DNA of 64,000 nucleotides from Sphingobium xanthum (lineage in GTDB: Bacteria > Pseudomonadota > Alphaproteobacteria > Sphingomonadales > Sphingomonadaceae): positions 162,001-226,000 of the forward strand of contig NZ_JAHKKS010000003.1 of the NCBI RefSeq assembly GCF_019737615.1, written 5' to 3'. The translations under genes were made by a program, and so were the position numbers. The notes under the pieces are model-generated. The model searched no databases. It saw nothing but the letters and a program-made list of their open reading frames with translations, and was not told the DNA's origin. Of this stretch, positions 15,616 through 22,561 are shown piece by piece (positions within the stretch are counted from its first letter, which is position 1; each line of letters starts with the position of its first letter).

Positions 15616-17388
15616 TTAGACCGGCTCCGCTACCTTCTCCGCCGCCGCGCGATAGACCGGCGTGTCCAGCCCTTCCATCCGCGCCTTGATCTGCAAGGCG
15701 AGGTGCAGCGAGTGGAAGCGGGACTGCATGAGATTCCCGCCCTGGAACCAGAGCCCTTCCTGCGCGGTCGGCTTCCACATGTTGCGCAGCTCGCCTTCCC
15801 ACGGGCCGGGATCGCCCTCCGTGCCGGAGCCGAGGCCCCAGCAGCGGCCGACCGCGCGCTCCACCTCGGGCGAGATGAGCTTGCCGACGAACTCGTTCAT
15901 GGGTCGATAGCCGGTCGCGCAGACGATGATGTCGGCCGGCAGATAGTCGCCGCTCTCCATGAGCACGCCGCCCTCGGTGATCTCGGCAATCTCGCCCTTG
16001 GCGAGCTTCACCTCGCCATTGGCGATCAGCTCCGATCCGCCGACGTCGATATAATAGCCCGAGGCCGTGCGGCGATAGGCCGCGAGGAAGCCGGTGCCGT
16101 CCTCGCCATGGCTGAGCATGAAGCCGCTCTTTTCCAGCTTGTCGTAGAAATCCGCATCGATCTCCTTGAGCAGCTCGGTGAGGCCGACATCGCCCGCATC
16201 CTGAAGGCGGAACGGCGTCGCCGCCATGACGAGATCGGCGAAATCGGTCGGGATCGCCGGATTGGCATAGGGCAGGCGCTCGGACATGCCGCGCATCGTC
16301 TCGGCCCGTACGATGATCGTCGGCGAGCGCTGGACCATGGTCACGTCGGCGTCCGCCTCCCACATGTCCGTGCAGATATCGTGCGCGCTGTTGTTGGCGC
16401 CGATCACCACCACCTTCTTGCCGGCCATGCCGCCGTCCGCCTTATGGTCGGCGCTGTGGCAAAGCGTACCCTGGAAGCGCTCCATGCCCTTGATCCGCGG
16501 CATGTTCTTGGCGCCGGAAAGACCGGTCGCGAGTACGAACTGCTTGGGTCGCAACGTGACCTCCCGTCCGTCGCGCACCAGCGTCACTACCCACTCGCCG
16601 GCCGCTTCGTCATAGCGTGCGCCGGTGCAGGTCGTGCTGCTCCAGATGTTGAGCTCCATCGCCTTGGCATAGATTTCCAGCCAGTCGCCCATCTTCGCCG
16701 CCGGCGTGTAGAGCGGCCAATGGTCCGGAAAAGGCAGATAGGGAAAGTGATCCATGAAGATCGAATCGTGGAGATGCAGCGACTTGTAGCGCACGCGCCA
16801 GCAATCGCCCGGGCGCGGCAGGCTATCCACCACCAGCGCGGGCACGCCGAGGCGCTTGAACCGGGCCGCCAATTGCAGCCCGTTCTGCCCGCCACCCACG
16901 ATCAGGCAATAGGGCTGGACGCTATGGCCGAGGGTCTGCTCCTCCTCGATGCGGTGATCGGGCCAGAAAGTGCGGCCCTTGGCGGCCTTGTGCTCCAGCC
17001 CGAGTGGACGGCGCGCGCCGCCCGGCTCTTCGAAGCCGATCAGCTCGACCATCGCGGTCAGGACGATCTTCGCCTTCCCCTCTTCGAGCTGCACATGGCC
17101 GCGGCACCGCGCCGTCCCGGTCTCGAAGGTGAACCAGCCCTGTTTCTCGTCGGTCAGCTGCAATGCCGGATCGTCGAGCCTGAACGCAGTCGGCGCGATG
17201 GCGGGCATCTGCCGGCGCGCGAAGGCGGCGATGGCGTCGCGCCCCTCGATCGTCTCGATCGACCAGGTGACGGCGACCAGATCGCGCCAGTAGCAATCCT
17301 CGACGAACAGCGCCGGCCAGTCCGCGCTCTCCGGCGCTGCCAGCGCTGCCGCAAATGCCTCCAGCCACTCACCAACCGTTCGCGTCAT
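15616..17388 (-). CDS. Flavin-containing monooxygenase with N-terminal NTF2-like domain
   Basis: A 590-residue fusion. Residues about 1-150 form an NTF2-like domain (VGEWLEAFAAALAAPESADW, LFVEDCYWRDLVAVTW). Residues 155-590 form a class-B-type flavoprotein: FAD motif YCLIVGGGQNGLQLAARFK, PRPGDCWRVRYKSLHLH, and the second (NADPH) nucleotide site VVVIGANNSAHDIC with ATG-type signature VCATGYRP. Such enzymes insert oxygen into ketones, amines or N-heterocycles using NADPH. Start 17388 is set by AAGGAG six bases upstream. The nearest upstream gene in the same direction is the MFS carrier (150-base gap), and the IclR regulator lies beyond, so a catabolic step for an imported compound is likely. 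Substrate unknown. Confidence 0.88.
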   Translation of the reverse strand: MTRTVGEWLEAFAAALAAPESADWPALFVEDCYWRDLVAVTWSIETIEGRDAIAAFARRQMPAIAPTAFRLDDPALQLTDEKQGWFTFETGTARCRGHVQLEEGKAKIVLTAMVELIGFEEPGGARRPLGLEHKAAKGRTFWPDHRIEEEQTLGHSVQPYCLIVGGGQNGLQLAARFKRLGVPALVVDSLPRPGDCWRVRYKSLHLHDSIFMDHFPYLPFPDHWPLYTPAAKMGDWLEIYAKAMELNIWSSTTCTGARYDEAAGEWVVTLVRDGREVTLRPKQFVLATGLSGAKNMPRIKGMERFQGTLCHSADHKADGGMAGKKVVVIGANNSAHDICTDMWEADADVTMVQRSPTIIVRAETMRGMSERLPYANPAIPTDFADLVMAATPFRLQDAGDVGLTELLKEIDADFYDKLEKSGFMLSHGEDGTGFLAAYRRTASGYYIDVGGSELIANGEVKLAKGEIAEITEGGVLMESGDYLPADIIVCATGYRPMNEFVGKLISPEVERAVGRCWGLGSGTEGDPGPWEGELRNMWKPTAQEGLWFQGGNLMQSRFHSLHLALQIKARMEGLDTPVYRAAAEKVAEPV

Positions 17389-17538
17389 CTCTTTCTCCTT
17401 CATTTACCGGCGCGGGGCGCCGAGGCCGTGGCAGCGAGCCGAGATGGCCCATGCTGCCGGCGCGGATCAAATAAGCTTCCGGCATGGCACGGTCGTGCGG
17501 CGTATCGTGCGCGGGCCATCCATCAGCCAGATGCGCGA

Positions 17539-18888
17539 TCAGCCGATTTCCCGCCCGGCCGTCTCGCGTGTGCCGAACAGCCAGAGCAGGACCGCGATGA
17601 TGGACGCCGCGCCGAAGATCAGGAAAACGGGCGTGACCGATCCCGTGGCCTGGAGGATGCCGCCGACGACGACCGGCGTCAGCATGGACGCACCCCGCGC
17701 CGTGCTGCTCATCACGCCGAGCGCGAGGCTGCGGATGCGCGTCTCGAATATCTCGGCGGAATAGGGCCAGAGGACCATCGCGCCGAACGAAATGCCGACC
17801 GCGCCCAGAATCGAGAATGTGACGACGGCCGGGATCATCGCGGGATCGAGCAAAGGGATGACGAACAGCGCCAGGCCGCCGATCGCCATGCCGATGATCG
17901 CCGGCGGACGCCGGCCGAACCGGTCGATGGTCGCCCGCAGGATCAGCGGAATGATGAAGATGATCGCGGCGCTGATGATGCCGTAACGCAGCGCGTCGGC
18001 CAGCGGAATCTTGAAGACGCTGATGTAGAGAGAGGGCGTCCAGGTCGTGAGACCGAACGACACGAGATAGGTGAGGAACCAGAGCGCGATGGCGGTGAAG
18101 AAGGTGCCGCGACGGCCCGGCGCGACCAGCAAGGCGAAGGGCACGCGCTCGCTCGGCGGCTGCACCTCGGCTTCTGCAGGCATCCGCACCTGCCCCTTGC
18201 CGCAGCCGAGGCGCGCGAGCGCGCTCACCGCGTCGGCAATGCGCCCCTTCGCCGCGAGCCAGCGCGGCGACTCCGGCAGTATGAAGGTGAAAGGCAGGAT
18301 CGCCAGCGGCACGGCGCCCACCGCGAAAACCGGCCGCCAGCCATAAACGGGCACGATGAAGGCACTCGCGACCGAGGCCGCGCCGAAGCCGGCGACCATG
18401 AGGAACTGGAAGCTGCCGAAGAAGCGGCCGCGCGTAGCCGTGGGCGCCACTTCGTTCACATAGCTGATCGCGACCGGCAATGCGCCACCGATGGCGAGAC
18501 CCTGGACGAAGCGGATGATCATCAGATGGTCATAGGTGTCGACGATGGCGCAGGCGCCCGCGAGCACGCTCATGATCGCGACCAGCCAGCGCAGCACCGG
18601 CAGGCGGCCGTAGCGCTCGGCAACGGTCCCGAAGAAGATAGCGCCGAGAAATTGCCCGCCATAGCCCGCAGAAACGAGCGCCCCGGCGGCGAGCGCAGAG
18701 AGTTTCCACTCGGCGATGATGACCGGAAGCGCATAAGCGATGACGATGCTGTCCCAGCTGTCGAACAGCATGAGCAGCCCGAGCAGATACGGCGCGACGG
18801 ATCGGACCTTCCACTCGCCGCCCCCATCCAGCGCCCGGCCGACCCAATTGGGGCCGGTCTCGACATCCGCAGCAACACCGCCCGCCAT
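17539..18888 (-). CDS. MFS transporter
   Basis: A 449-residue 12-TM carrier. TM1 contains LLMLFDSWDSIVIAYALPVI, a D-x-W-D pattern equivalent to the AAHS substrate motif. The loop 2-3 motif is GTVAERYGRLPVLR. TM4-TM5 carry RFVQGLAIGGALPVAISYVN and ATRGRFFGSFQFL, and PESPRWLAAKGR marks the central loop of the metabolite:H+/sugar-porter clan. GGAGGGAGAG precedes the ATG. The promoter carries a paired GAAACAY repeat (18935-18961) also present in front of the decarboxylase-like gene at 20142, suggesting IclR control. It probably brings in the substrate of the downstream NTF2-flavoprotein monooxygenase. Confidence 0.9.
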   Translation of the reverse strand: MAGGVAADVETGPNWVGRALDGGGEWKVRSVAPYLLGLLMLFDSWDSIVIAYALPVIIAEWKLSALAAGALVSAGYGGQFLGAIFFGTVAERYGRLPVLRWLVAIMSVLAGACAIVDTYDHLMIIRFVQGLAIGGALPVAISYVNEVAPTATRGRFFGSFQFLMVAGFGAASVASAFIVPVYGWRPVFAVGAVPLAILPFTFILPESPRWLAAKGRIADAVSALARLGCGKGQVRMPAEAEVQPPSERVPFALLVAPGRRGTFFTAIALWFLTYLVSFGLTTWTPSLYISVFKIPLADALRYGIISAAIIFIIPLILRATIDRFGRRPPAIIGMAIGGLALFVIPLLDPAMIPAVVTFSILGAVGISFGAMVLWPYSAEIFETRIRSLALGVMSSTARGASMLTPVVVGGILQATGSVTPVFLIFGAASIIAVLLWLFGTRETAGREIG

Positions 18889-18934
18889 TGCTCTCTCCCT
18901 CCAACTCGCGATGCGATGCTGTTACCGCGCACAC

Positions 18935-18961
18935 ATGTTTCGTGTCGCAAGACAGTGTTTC
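18935..18961 (-). promoter_or_regulatory. Putative IclR operator upstream of MFS gene
   Basis: On the minus strand GAAACAC and GAAACAT occur as direct repeats with 20 bases start to start, about 46 bases before the MFS ATG. The same pair with the same spacing and orientation lies at 20103-20129. The spacer holds TGTC-N4-GACA, a small palindrome. An IclR regulator is encoded between the two sites. Confidence 0.55.
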
Positions 18962-19022
18962 GTTTGTCAACACGGACGTGTCTTAGGCGGTGAAGAAAGT
19001 TGGCGAGCGGACAGCCCGGACT

Positions 19023-19784
19023 TTAGAAAGCCAGCTCGCTCGAAATCTCGGCGGCGGCGCCCTTCACGGCCTCGATCAGTTCGCGCGCCGGCTGGCGGGG
19101 AATGAACTGGATGGAGCTCAGTACCGAGACCATCGCGACCATTTCGCCGCGATGATCGCGGATCGGGGCGCTCAGCGCATTGATGCCGAGCACGATTTCT
19201 TCGGGCGCGCCGGCCCAGCCCTGCTCGCTGATGCGCTGCAATTCCATGCGCAGCGACTCGATGTCGGTGATCGTGTTGTCGGTATATTTGTTGAGCGGTT
19301 CCTTGGGCAGCTTGCCTTGCACCGCGAGTTGCTCGGCCAGCAGCAGCTTGCCCGCCGCTGTGCAATGCAGCGGCATGTGCGTGTGGACGTGCATCACCAC
19401 GCCGATCAGCGCATTGCCCGGCACCGTTTCGACGATCGACGCGCTGTCGCCATAGACGAGACTGAGATTGACCGTGTGGCCGAAGGCGTCGCGCAGGCGC
19501 ATCAGTGTCGGCCGGGCAAGGCGGATGAGGCCGTCATGCGGTGTCAGCGCGGCGGCACGCGAGAGCGCGATGAGGCGCGGCCCGGCGGCATAGCGCTCGC
19601 TCGCTTCGTTCTGGATGGCATATCGCTGATCGACCAGCGTGCGCAGGTGCCGGAAGACACGGGCCTTGGTGGTGTCCAGGGCCTTGGAGAGCTCGGTCAC
19701 CCCGACGGACTCGCGGGTCGCAAGCGCTTCGAGGATCTCGAGGACAAGACGTATGGCCATCACGCCGCCGGCGCTGTTGGTCAC
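19023..19784 (-). CDS. IclR family transcriptional regulator
   Basis: A 253-residue regulator. The winged HTH at the N-terminus contains AIRLVLEILEALATRESVGV, TELSKALDTTKARVFRHLRT and YAIQNEASERYAAGPRL. The effector domain has the family C-terminal pattern SLVYGDSASIVETVPG, PLHCTAAGKLLLA and VLGINALSAPIRDHRGEMVA. The start is uncertain: GTG 19784 has AGGA seven bases upstream and begins MTNSAGGVMAIRL, while ATGs at 19805 and 19820 lack a ribosome binding site. IclR proteins usually control adjacent catabolic genes in response to the substrate. Here matching repeats in front of the MFS gene (downstream) and the decarboxylase-like gene (divergent) mark likely targets. Confidence 0.9.
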   Translation of the reverse strand: MTNSAGGVMAIRLVLEILEALATRESVGVTELSKALDTTKARVFRHLRTLVDQRYAIQNEASERYAAGPRLIALSRAAALTPHDGLIRLARPTLMRLRDAFGHTVNLSLVYGDSASIVETVPGNALIGVVMHVHTHMPLHCTAAGKLLLAEQLAVQGKLPKEPLNKYTDNTITDIESLRMELQRISEQGWAGAPEEIVLGINALSAPIRDHRGEMVAMVSVLSSIQFIPRQPARELIEAVKGAAAEISSELAF

Positions 19785-20141
19785 GTCTTTTTCCTCATTG
19801 ATCATGGTTGCAATCGTCATCCGCGCAGATGTGCCATGATCTTGCAGGGCTGGGAATAGCGGAGTGACGCGGCGGGTATTTTGCCGCGGCGGATGACCTG
19901 GACCTTGCGCGGCGCCCGCTCGCCGTGACGGCATGCAGCGCAGCATGATGCGGCGCACCGGGCGGAAGTGAACAGGCAGGCGCATCTTGGATCATGGTGC
20001 TGGTGCCTCCGCCATTTTTCCGGTTCCGGGCGTCTGGCGCCTGGCCGCCCGGAATTTATAAGGTGGACTGACAGACGAGTCGAGCGGTATTGCCGAATTT
20101 TTGAAACATTATTTCTAACAACGAAACATCATGGAGAGGCT
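19785..20141. other. Divergent intergenic region between IclR and decarboxylase-like genes
   Basis: About 360 bases contain the two promoters. The right end is AT-rich (ATTTATAAGG near 20053 and ATTTTTGAAACATTATTTC at 20096-20114) in a GC-rich surrounding. The GAAACAT direct repeats lie immediately before the ribosome binding site of the rightward gene. Short open frames in the left half have no coding features. I see no RNA gene. Confidence 0.5.
20103..20129 (+). promoter_or_regulatory. Putative IclR operator upstream of carboxymuconolactone-decarboxylase-like gene
   Basis: Two exact GAAACAT copies (20103-20109, 20123-20129) lie 20 bases apart start to start, 13 bases before the ATG. Position so close to the start is consistent with a repressor site. 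The matching pair upstream of the MFS gene differs by one base. Confidence 0.55.
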
Positions 20142-20693
20142 ATGCCGCGTATTCCCTATCCCGAGACCGCCACGCTGGAGCCCATGGTGCAGAAGATGCT
20201 CGCCGGGACGCCGCTCAACATCGTGCGGATGGCCGCCCATGCCTCGCCGGCTTTGTTCAAGGCGGCCGGGGAACTGGGCTACGGCATCTCCACGCCGGAC
20301 AATCTCGACCCGCGCCTGCGCGAAACGGCGATCCTGCGCGTCGGCCATCTCTGCAACAGCAAATATGAGCTGCACCAGCATCTCAGCATCGCCAGGGCCG
20401 TCGGCCTCACCGACGAGCAGATCGAGGCGATCGGCGTCATGCAATATGAAAGCCTCGAGCCCCGGCTCGCCGCCGTCGCCCGCTTCACCGACGACGTCGT
20501 GCGCAATGTCGCGCCGAGCGACGAGACGCTCGCCGACCTGCGCAAGCATGTGAGCGACCGCGTGGTCATCAACCTCGTCATGTGCATCGGCCATTATGGC
20601 ACGGTCGCGCGGATCATCGGCGTCACCGGCATCGAGCCGGACGAGGAAGCGCTGCAACATCTGCCGACCAATGCGGAGGAGCAGGCTCGGTAG
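20142..20693 (+). CDS. Carboxymuconolactone decarboxylase (AhpD-like) family protein
   Basis: A 183-residue protein of the CMD/AhpD fold. The conserved helix is DPRLRETAILRVGHLCNSKY followed by ELHQHLSIARAVGLTDEQIE. Its single Cys plus downstream His matches the non-peroxidatic branch; the CxxC pair of true AhpD is absent. Family members include gamma-carboxymuconolactone decarboxylase and many uncharacterised catabolic proteins. GGAGAGG precedes the ATG. It diverges from the IclR gene and carries GAAACAT repeats in its leader, so it probably belongs to the same pathway as the MFS carrier and NTF2-flavoprotein. The reaction is unknown. Confidence 0.88.
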   Translation: MPRIPYPETATLEPMVQKMLAGTPLNIVRMAAHASPALFKAAGELGYGISTPDNLDPRLRETAILRVGHLCNSKYELHQHLSIARAVGLTDEQIEAIGVMQYESLEPRLAAVARFTDDVVRNVAPSDETLADLRKHVSDRVVINLVMCIGHYGTVARIIGVTGIEPDEEALQHLPTNAEEQAR

Positions 20694-20721
20694 GGGCAGC
20701 GGGCCGGGCCTCCCGGCAGAT

Positions 20722-21282
20722 CTAGCCGCCTCCCGAGAAAACCTCATAGCGCTCGCGCCATGCGGCGACCTCATCCGCGAGATGCGCCGGCGCCGGGTCT
20801 CCCGAGACGACCAATGCGGCGACCTCCTTGTCGGGATGCATCAGCATTTTCCGCGATCCGTCGCTGAACCAGACGGGGATGAGCTGGTTGCACAGCCGGT
20901 CGAGCACGGTCTTGGCCATCCCGTTGCCGATCGCCTCGCTGCCGGGGAGCAGGCGGACGTTGAGCGACACGGCTTCGAAGACGTTGCGCGGCTCCCGCAC
21001 GAAATTGAGCGAGACCAGCAGGCCGGAGCGATCCGGCCGCGCGTCATCCGGCAGATCCGCCATGCGGCGCCAGGCGCAGAACCATGTCCGGCAGATATGC
21101 GGGCGCGCAGCATGAATGCTGCAACCTTGTACGGTGAGCCATGTGCAGGGCGTACCGGCCGGCTTCCTGAAATCGGGCGTATCGACGGTGAGGACGGTGC
21201 AGCACGCCGTGCAGTCGCCGCAGGCGCGATCTGCGAGGACCGGTCCCAGCAGGGTGGTTTCAAGATCGGTCTCGGCGGCCAT
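20722..21282 (-). CDS. YkgJ-type cysteine cluster protein
   Basis: A 186-residue cytosolic protein with the metal-binding cysteine pattern near the N-terminus: CGDCTACCTVLTV, then CTWLTVQGCSIHAARPHICR and CRTWFCAW. This is the YkgJ/Fe-S-or-Zn cluster signature (CxxCxxCC...C...C). The C-terminal half is an ordinary alpha/beta region (SLNFVREPRNVFEAVSLNVR). The start at 21282 (MAAETDLETTL) is chosen because the frame before it overlaps a palindromic repeat; the ribosome binding site is weak. Members of this family are thought to bind zinc or iron and to interact with other proteins, without a firm role. Convergent with the decarboxylase-like gene. Confidence 0.85.
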   Translation of the reverse strand: MAAETDLETTLLGPVLADRACGDCTACCTVLTVDTPDFRKPAGTPCTWLTVQGCSIHAARPHICRTWFCAWRRMADLPDDARPDRSGLLVSLNFVREPRNVFEAVSLNVRLLPGSEAIGNGMAKTVLDRLCNQLIPVWFSDGSRKMLMHPDKEVAALVVSGDPAPAHLADEVAAWRERYEVFSGGG

Positions 21283-21360
21283 CGACGCAGGGACTGCCTC
21301 GACCTCGGCGCTATTGCAAGCATGCGAGGGAATAGGTCCGTGTGACGAACTCACCGACTT

Positions 21361-21437
21361 GTGCTCCTGCGAAGGCAGGAGTCCAGGGCCCAACCGACGA
21401 ACTTAACCGCCCTGGGCTCCTGCCTTCGCAGGAGCAC
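21361..21437. repeat. Two-armed palindromic interspersed repeat (copy 1)
   Basis: Two 29-base arms (21361-21389 and 21409-21437) are inverted copies with one mismatch, separated by 19 bases. Each arm is itself a hairpin, CTCCTGC-GAAG-GCAGGAG, followed by a TCCAGGGC-type tail. It lies downstream of the PepSY gene. Copies with the same architecture but G/C-shifted stems occur at 44001-44104 and 50192-50292. It is probably a REP/BIME-like element that also acts as a transcript end. Confidence 0.85.
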
Positions 21438-21462
21438 TACTGCTAATTGATAGCGACCAGCC

Positions 21463-22545
21463 CTACGTCATCGCCACGCGCGGCTTCGGCATCGGCCGCG
21501 CCCTGGGTCGCCGGAACCAGAAGGTCCAGACCGCCAGCGTGCCGAGCAGGAACAGCGCGAGGCCGTTCAGCGTCATCACCAGCCGCCAGGGCAGTCCGCC
21601 GACCTTGGCTGCATGCAGCGGATAGAAGCGATTGTAGATGCCGGCCCGGGTCGAGAGCGCGCGGGCGTCTCGCGCGCCCAGCAGTTCGCCGGTGTCCGCC
21701 GCGAACCACAGCATCGTGCGGCCATTGGGCAGCCATTCCTCGGGCTGGCGCATACGCACCGTCACCATGCCGGACTCCTCGCGCGGGCGCGCGACGATGC
21801 GCAGCTCGGCCTCGGGGAAGCGGGCGTGCGCGGCGCGGATCATGGCGCGCCAGTCGAACGTCGGGGAAAGCTCGGCCGGTTTGTAGGTCGGCGCCTTCAA
21901 GGCTTCCTTGAGCGCGGCTTCGGTGCCCGGCCCCAGGATGAGGCCCGCCATCGGGCGGAACACGAAGACCGAGCCGGTGTAGAGCGAGAGGAGCAGCAGC
22001 GGCGCCATCATGATGCCGAGATCGCGATGATGCCAGACGATCGACGGGCGGCTGAGACGCTTGGGCAGCAGGCGGAATTTGAAGGTGCCGCGCGTGCGCC
22101 ACCAGAGGAACAGGCCGGAGACGACGAAGAACAGGCCGCAGAGCGCGGCGATGCCCAGGATCGTCTCGCCGACATCCCCGGCGAAGAGATGATGATGCAG
22201 GTCGAACAGCCAGATTTCCGGCCGCTCCCATTGCGAGGCCCAGCGCGTGACGATGCCGCCCGTCTGATCGCTATAGGCACCCGCGCCCTTCGGCAGAGTC
22301 AGGCGATCGAGGCCAAAGCTGTCGCTCGCGTAGATGATGCTGAGCGGCTGGCCGGCCGGATCGCTCATCAGGCGCTGCGTCGCGTCGGCGAGCATATCGA
22401 CATTGGTGACGCGCGCATCGCCGGCATGCGGCAGGTTCACCCAGGCGTCGCGATGCACGAGGATCGCGCCGGTGAGGCCAAGCATCGCCAGGATGAGTCC
22501 GACCAGCCCGCCCGTCCAGCGATGCAGCAGATCGAGCAGCTTCAT
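21463..22545 (-). CDS. PepSY-associated transmembrane protein
   Basis: A 360-residue inner-membrane protein of the PepSY_TM family: TM near residues 10-32 (WTGGLVGLILAMLGLTGAIL), a periplasmic PepSY-like section, a TM pair around 135-160 (GIAALCGLFFVVSGLFLWW), another around 190 (LGIMMAPLLLLSLYTGSVFV) and a final TM near 325-345. His residues in LFDLHHHLFAGD and VWHHRDLG are typical. Relatives serve as siderophore-reductase or iron-utilisation partners of TonB receptors. It begins 16 bases after the receptor gene's stop, so it is co-transcribed with the receptor and falls under the Fur box upstream. No clear ribosome binding site; a TTG at 22557 is an alternative start. Confidence 0.88.
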   Translation of the reverse strand: MKLLDLLHRWTGGLVGLILAMLGLTGAILVHRDAWVNLPHAGDARVTNVDMLADATQRLMSDPAGQPLSIIYASDSFGLDRLTLPKGAGAYSDQTGGIVTRWASQWERPEIWLFDLHHHLFAGDVGETILGIAALCGLFFVVSGLFLWWRTRGTFKFRLLPKRLSRPSIVWHHRDLGIMMAPLLLLSLYTGSVFVFRPMAGLILGPGTEAALKEALKAPTYKPAELSPTFDWRAMIRAAHARFPEAELRIVARPREESGMVTVRMRQPEEWLPNGRTMLWFAADTGELLGARDARALSTRAGIYNRFYPLHAAKVGGLPWRLVMTLNGLALFLLGTLAVWTFWFRRPRARPMPKPRVAMT

Positions 22546-22561
22546 CGGAAACGCCAATCCA

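Noticed and set aside
15445..18993. Long plus-strand open frame opposite the flavoprotein and MFS genes
   Set aside because: His/Arg/Gly-rich shadow of the two minus-strand genes, whose domain content is unambiguous.
20703..20717. GCCGGG-CCT-CCCGGC hairpin between convergent genes as a terminator
   Set aside because: Stem is short and no T-run follows; kept out of the feature list.
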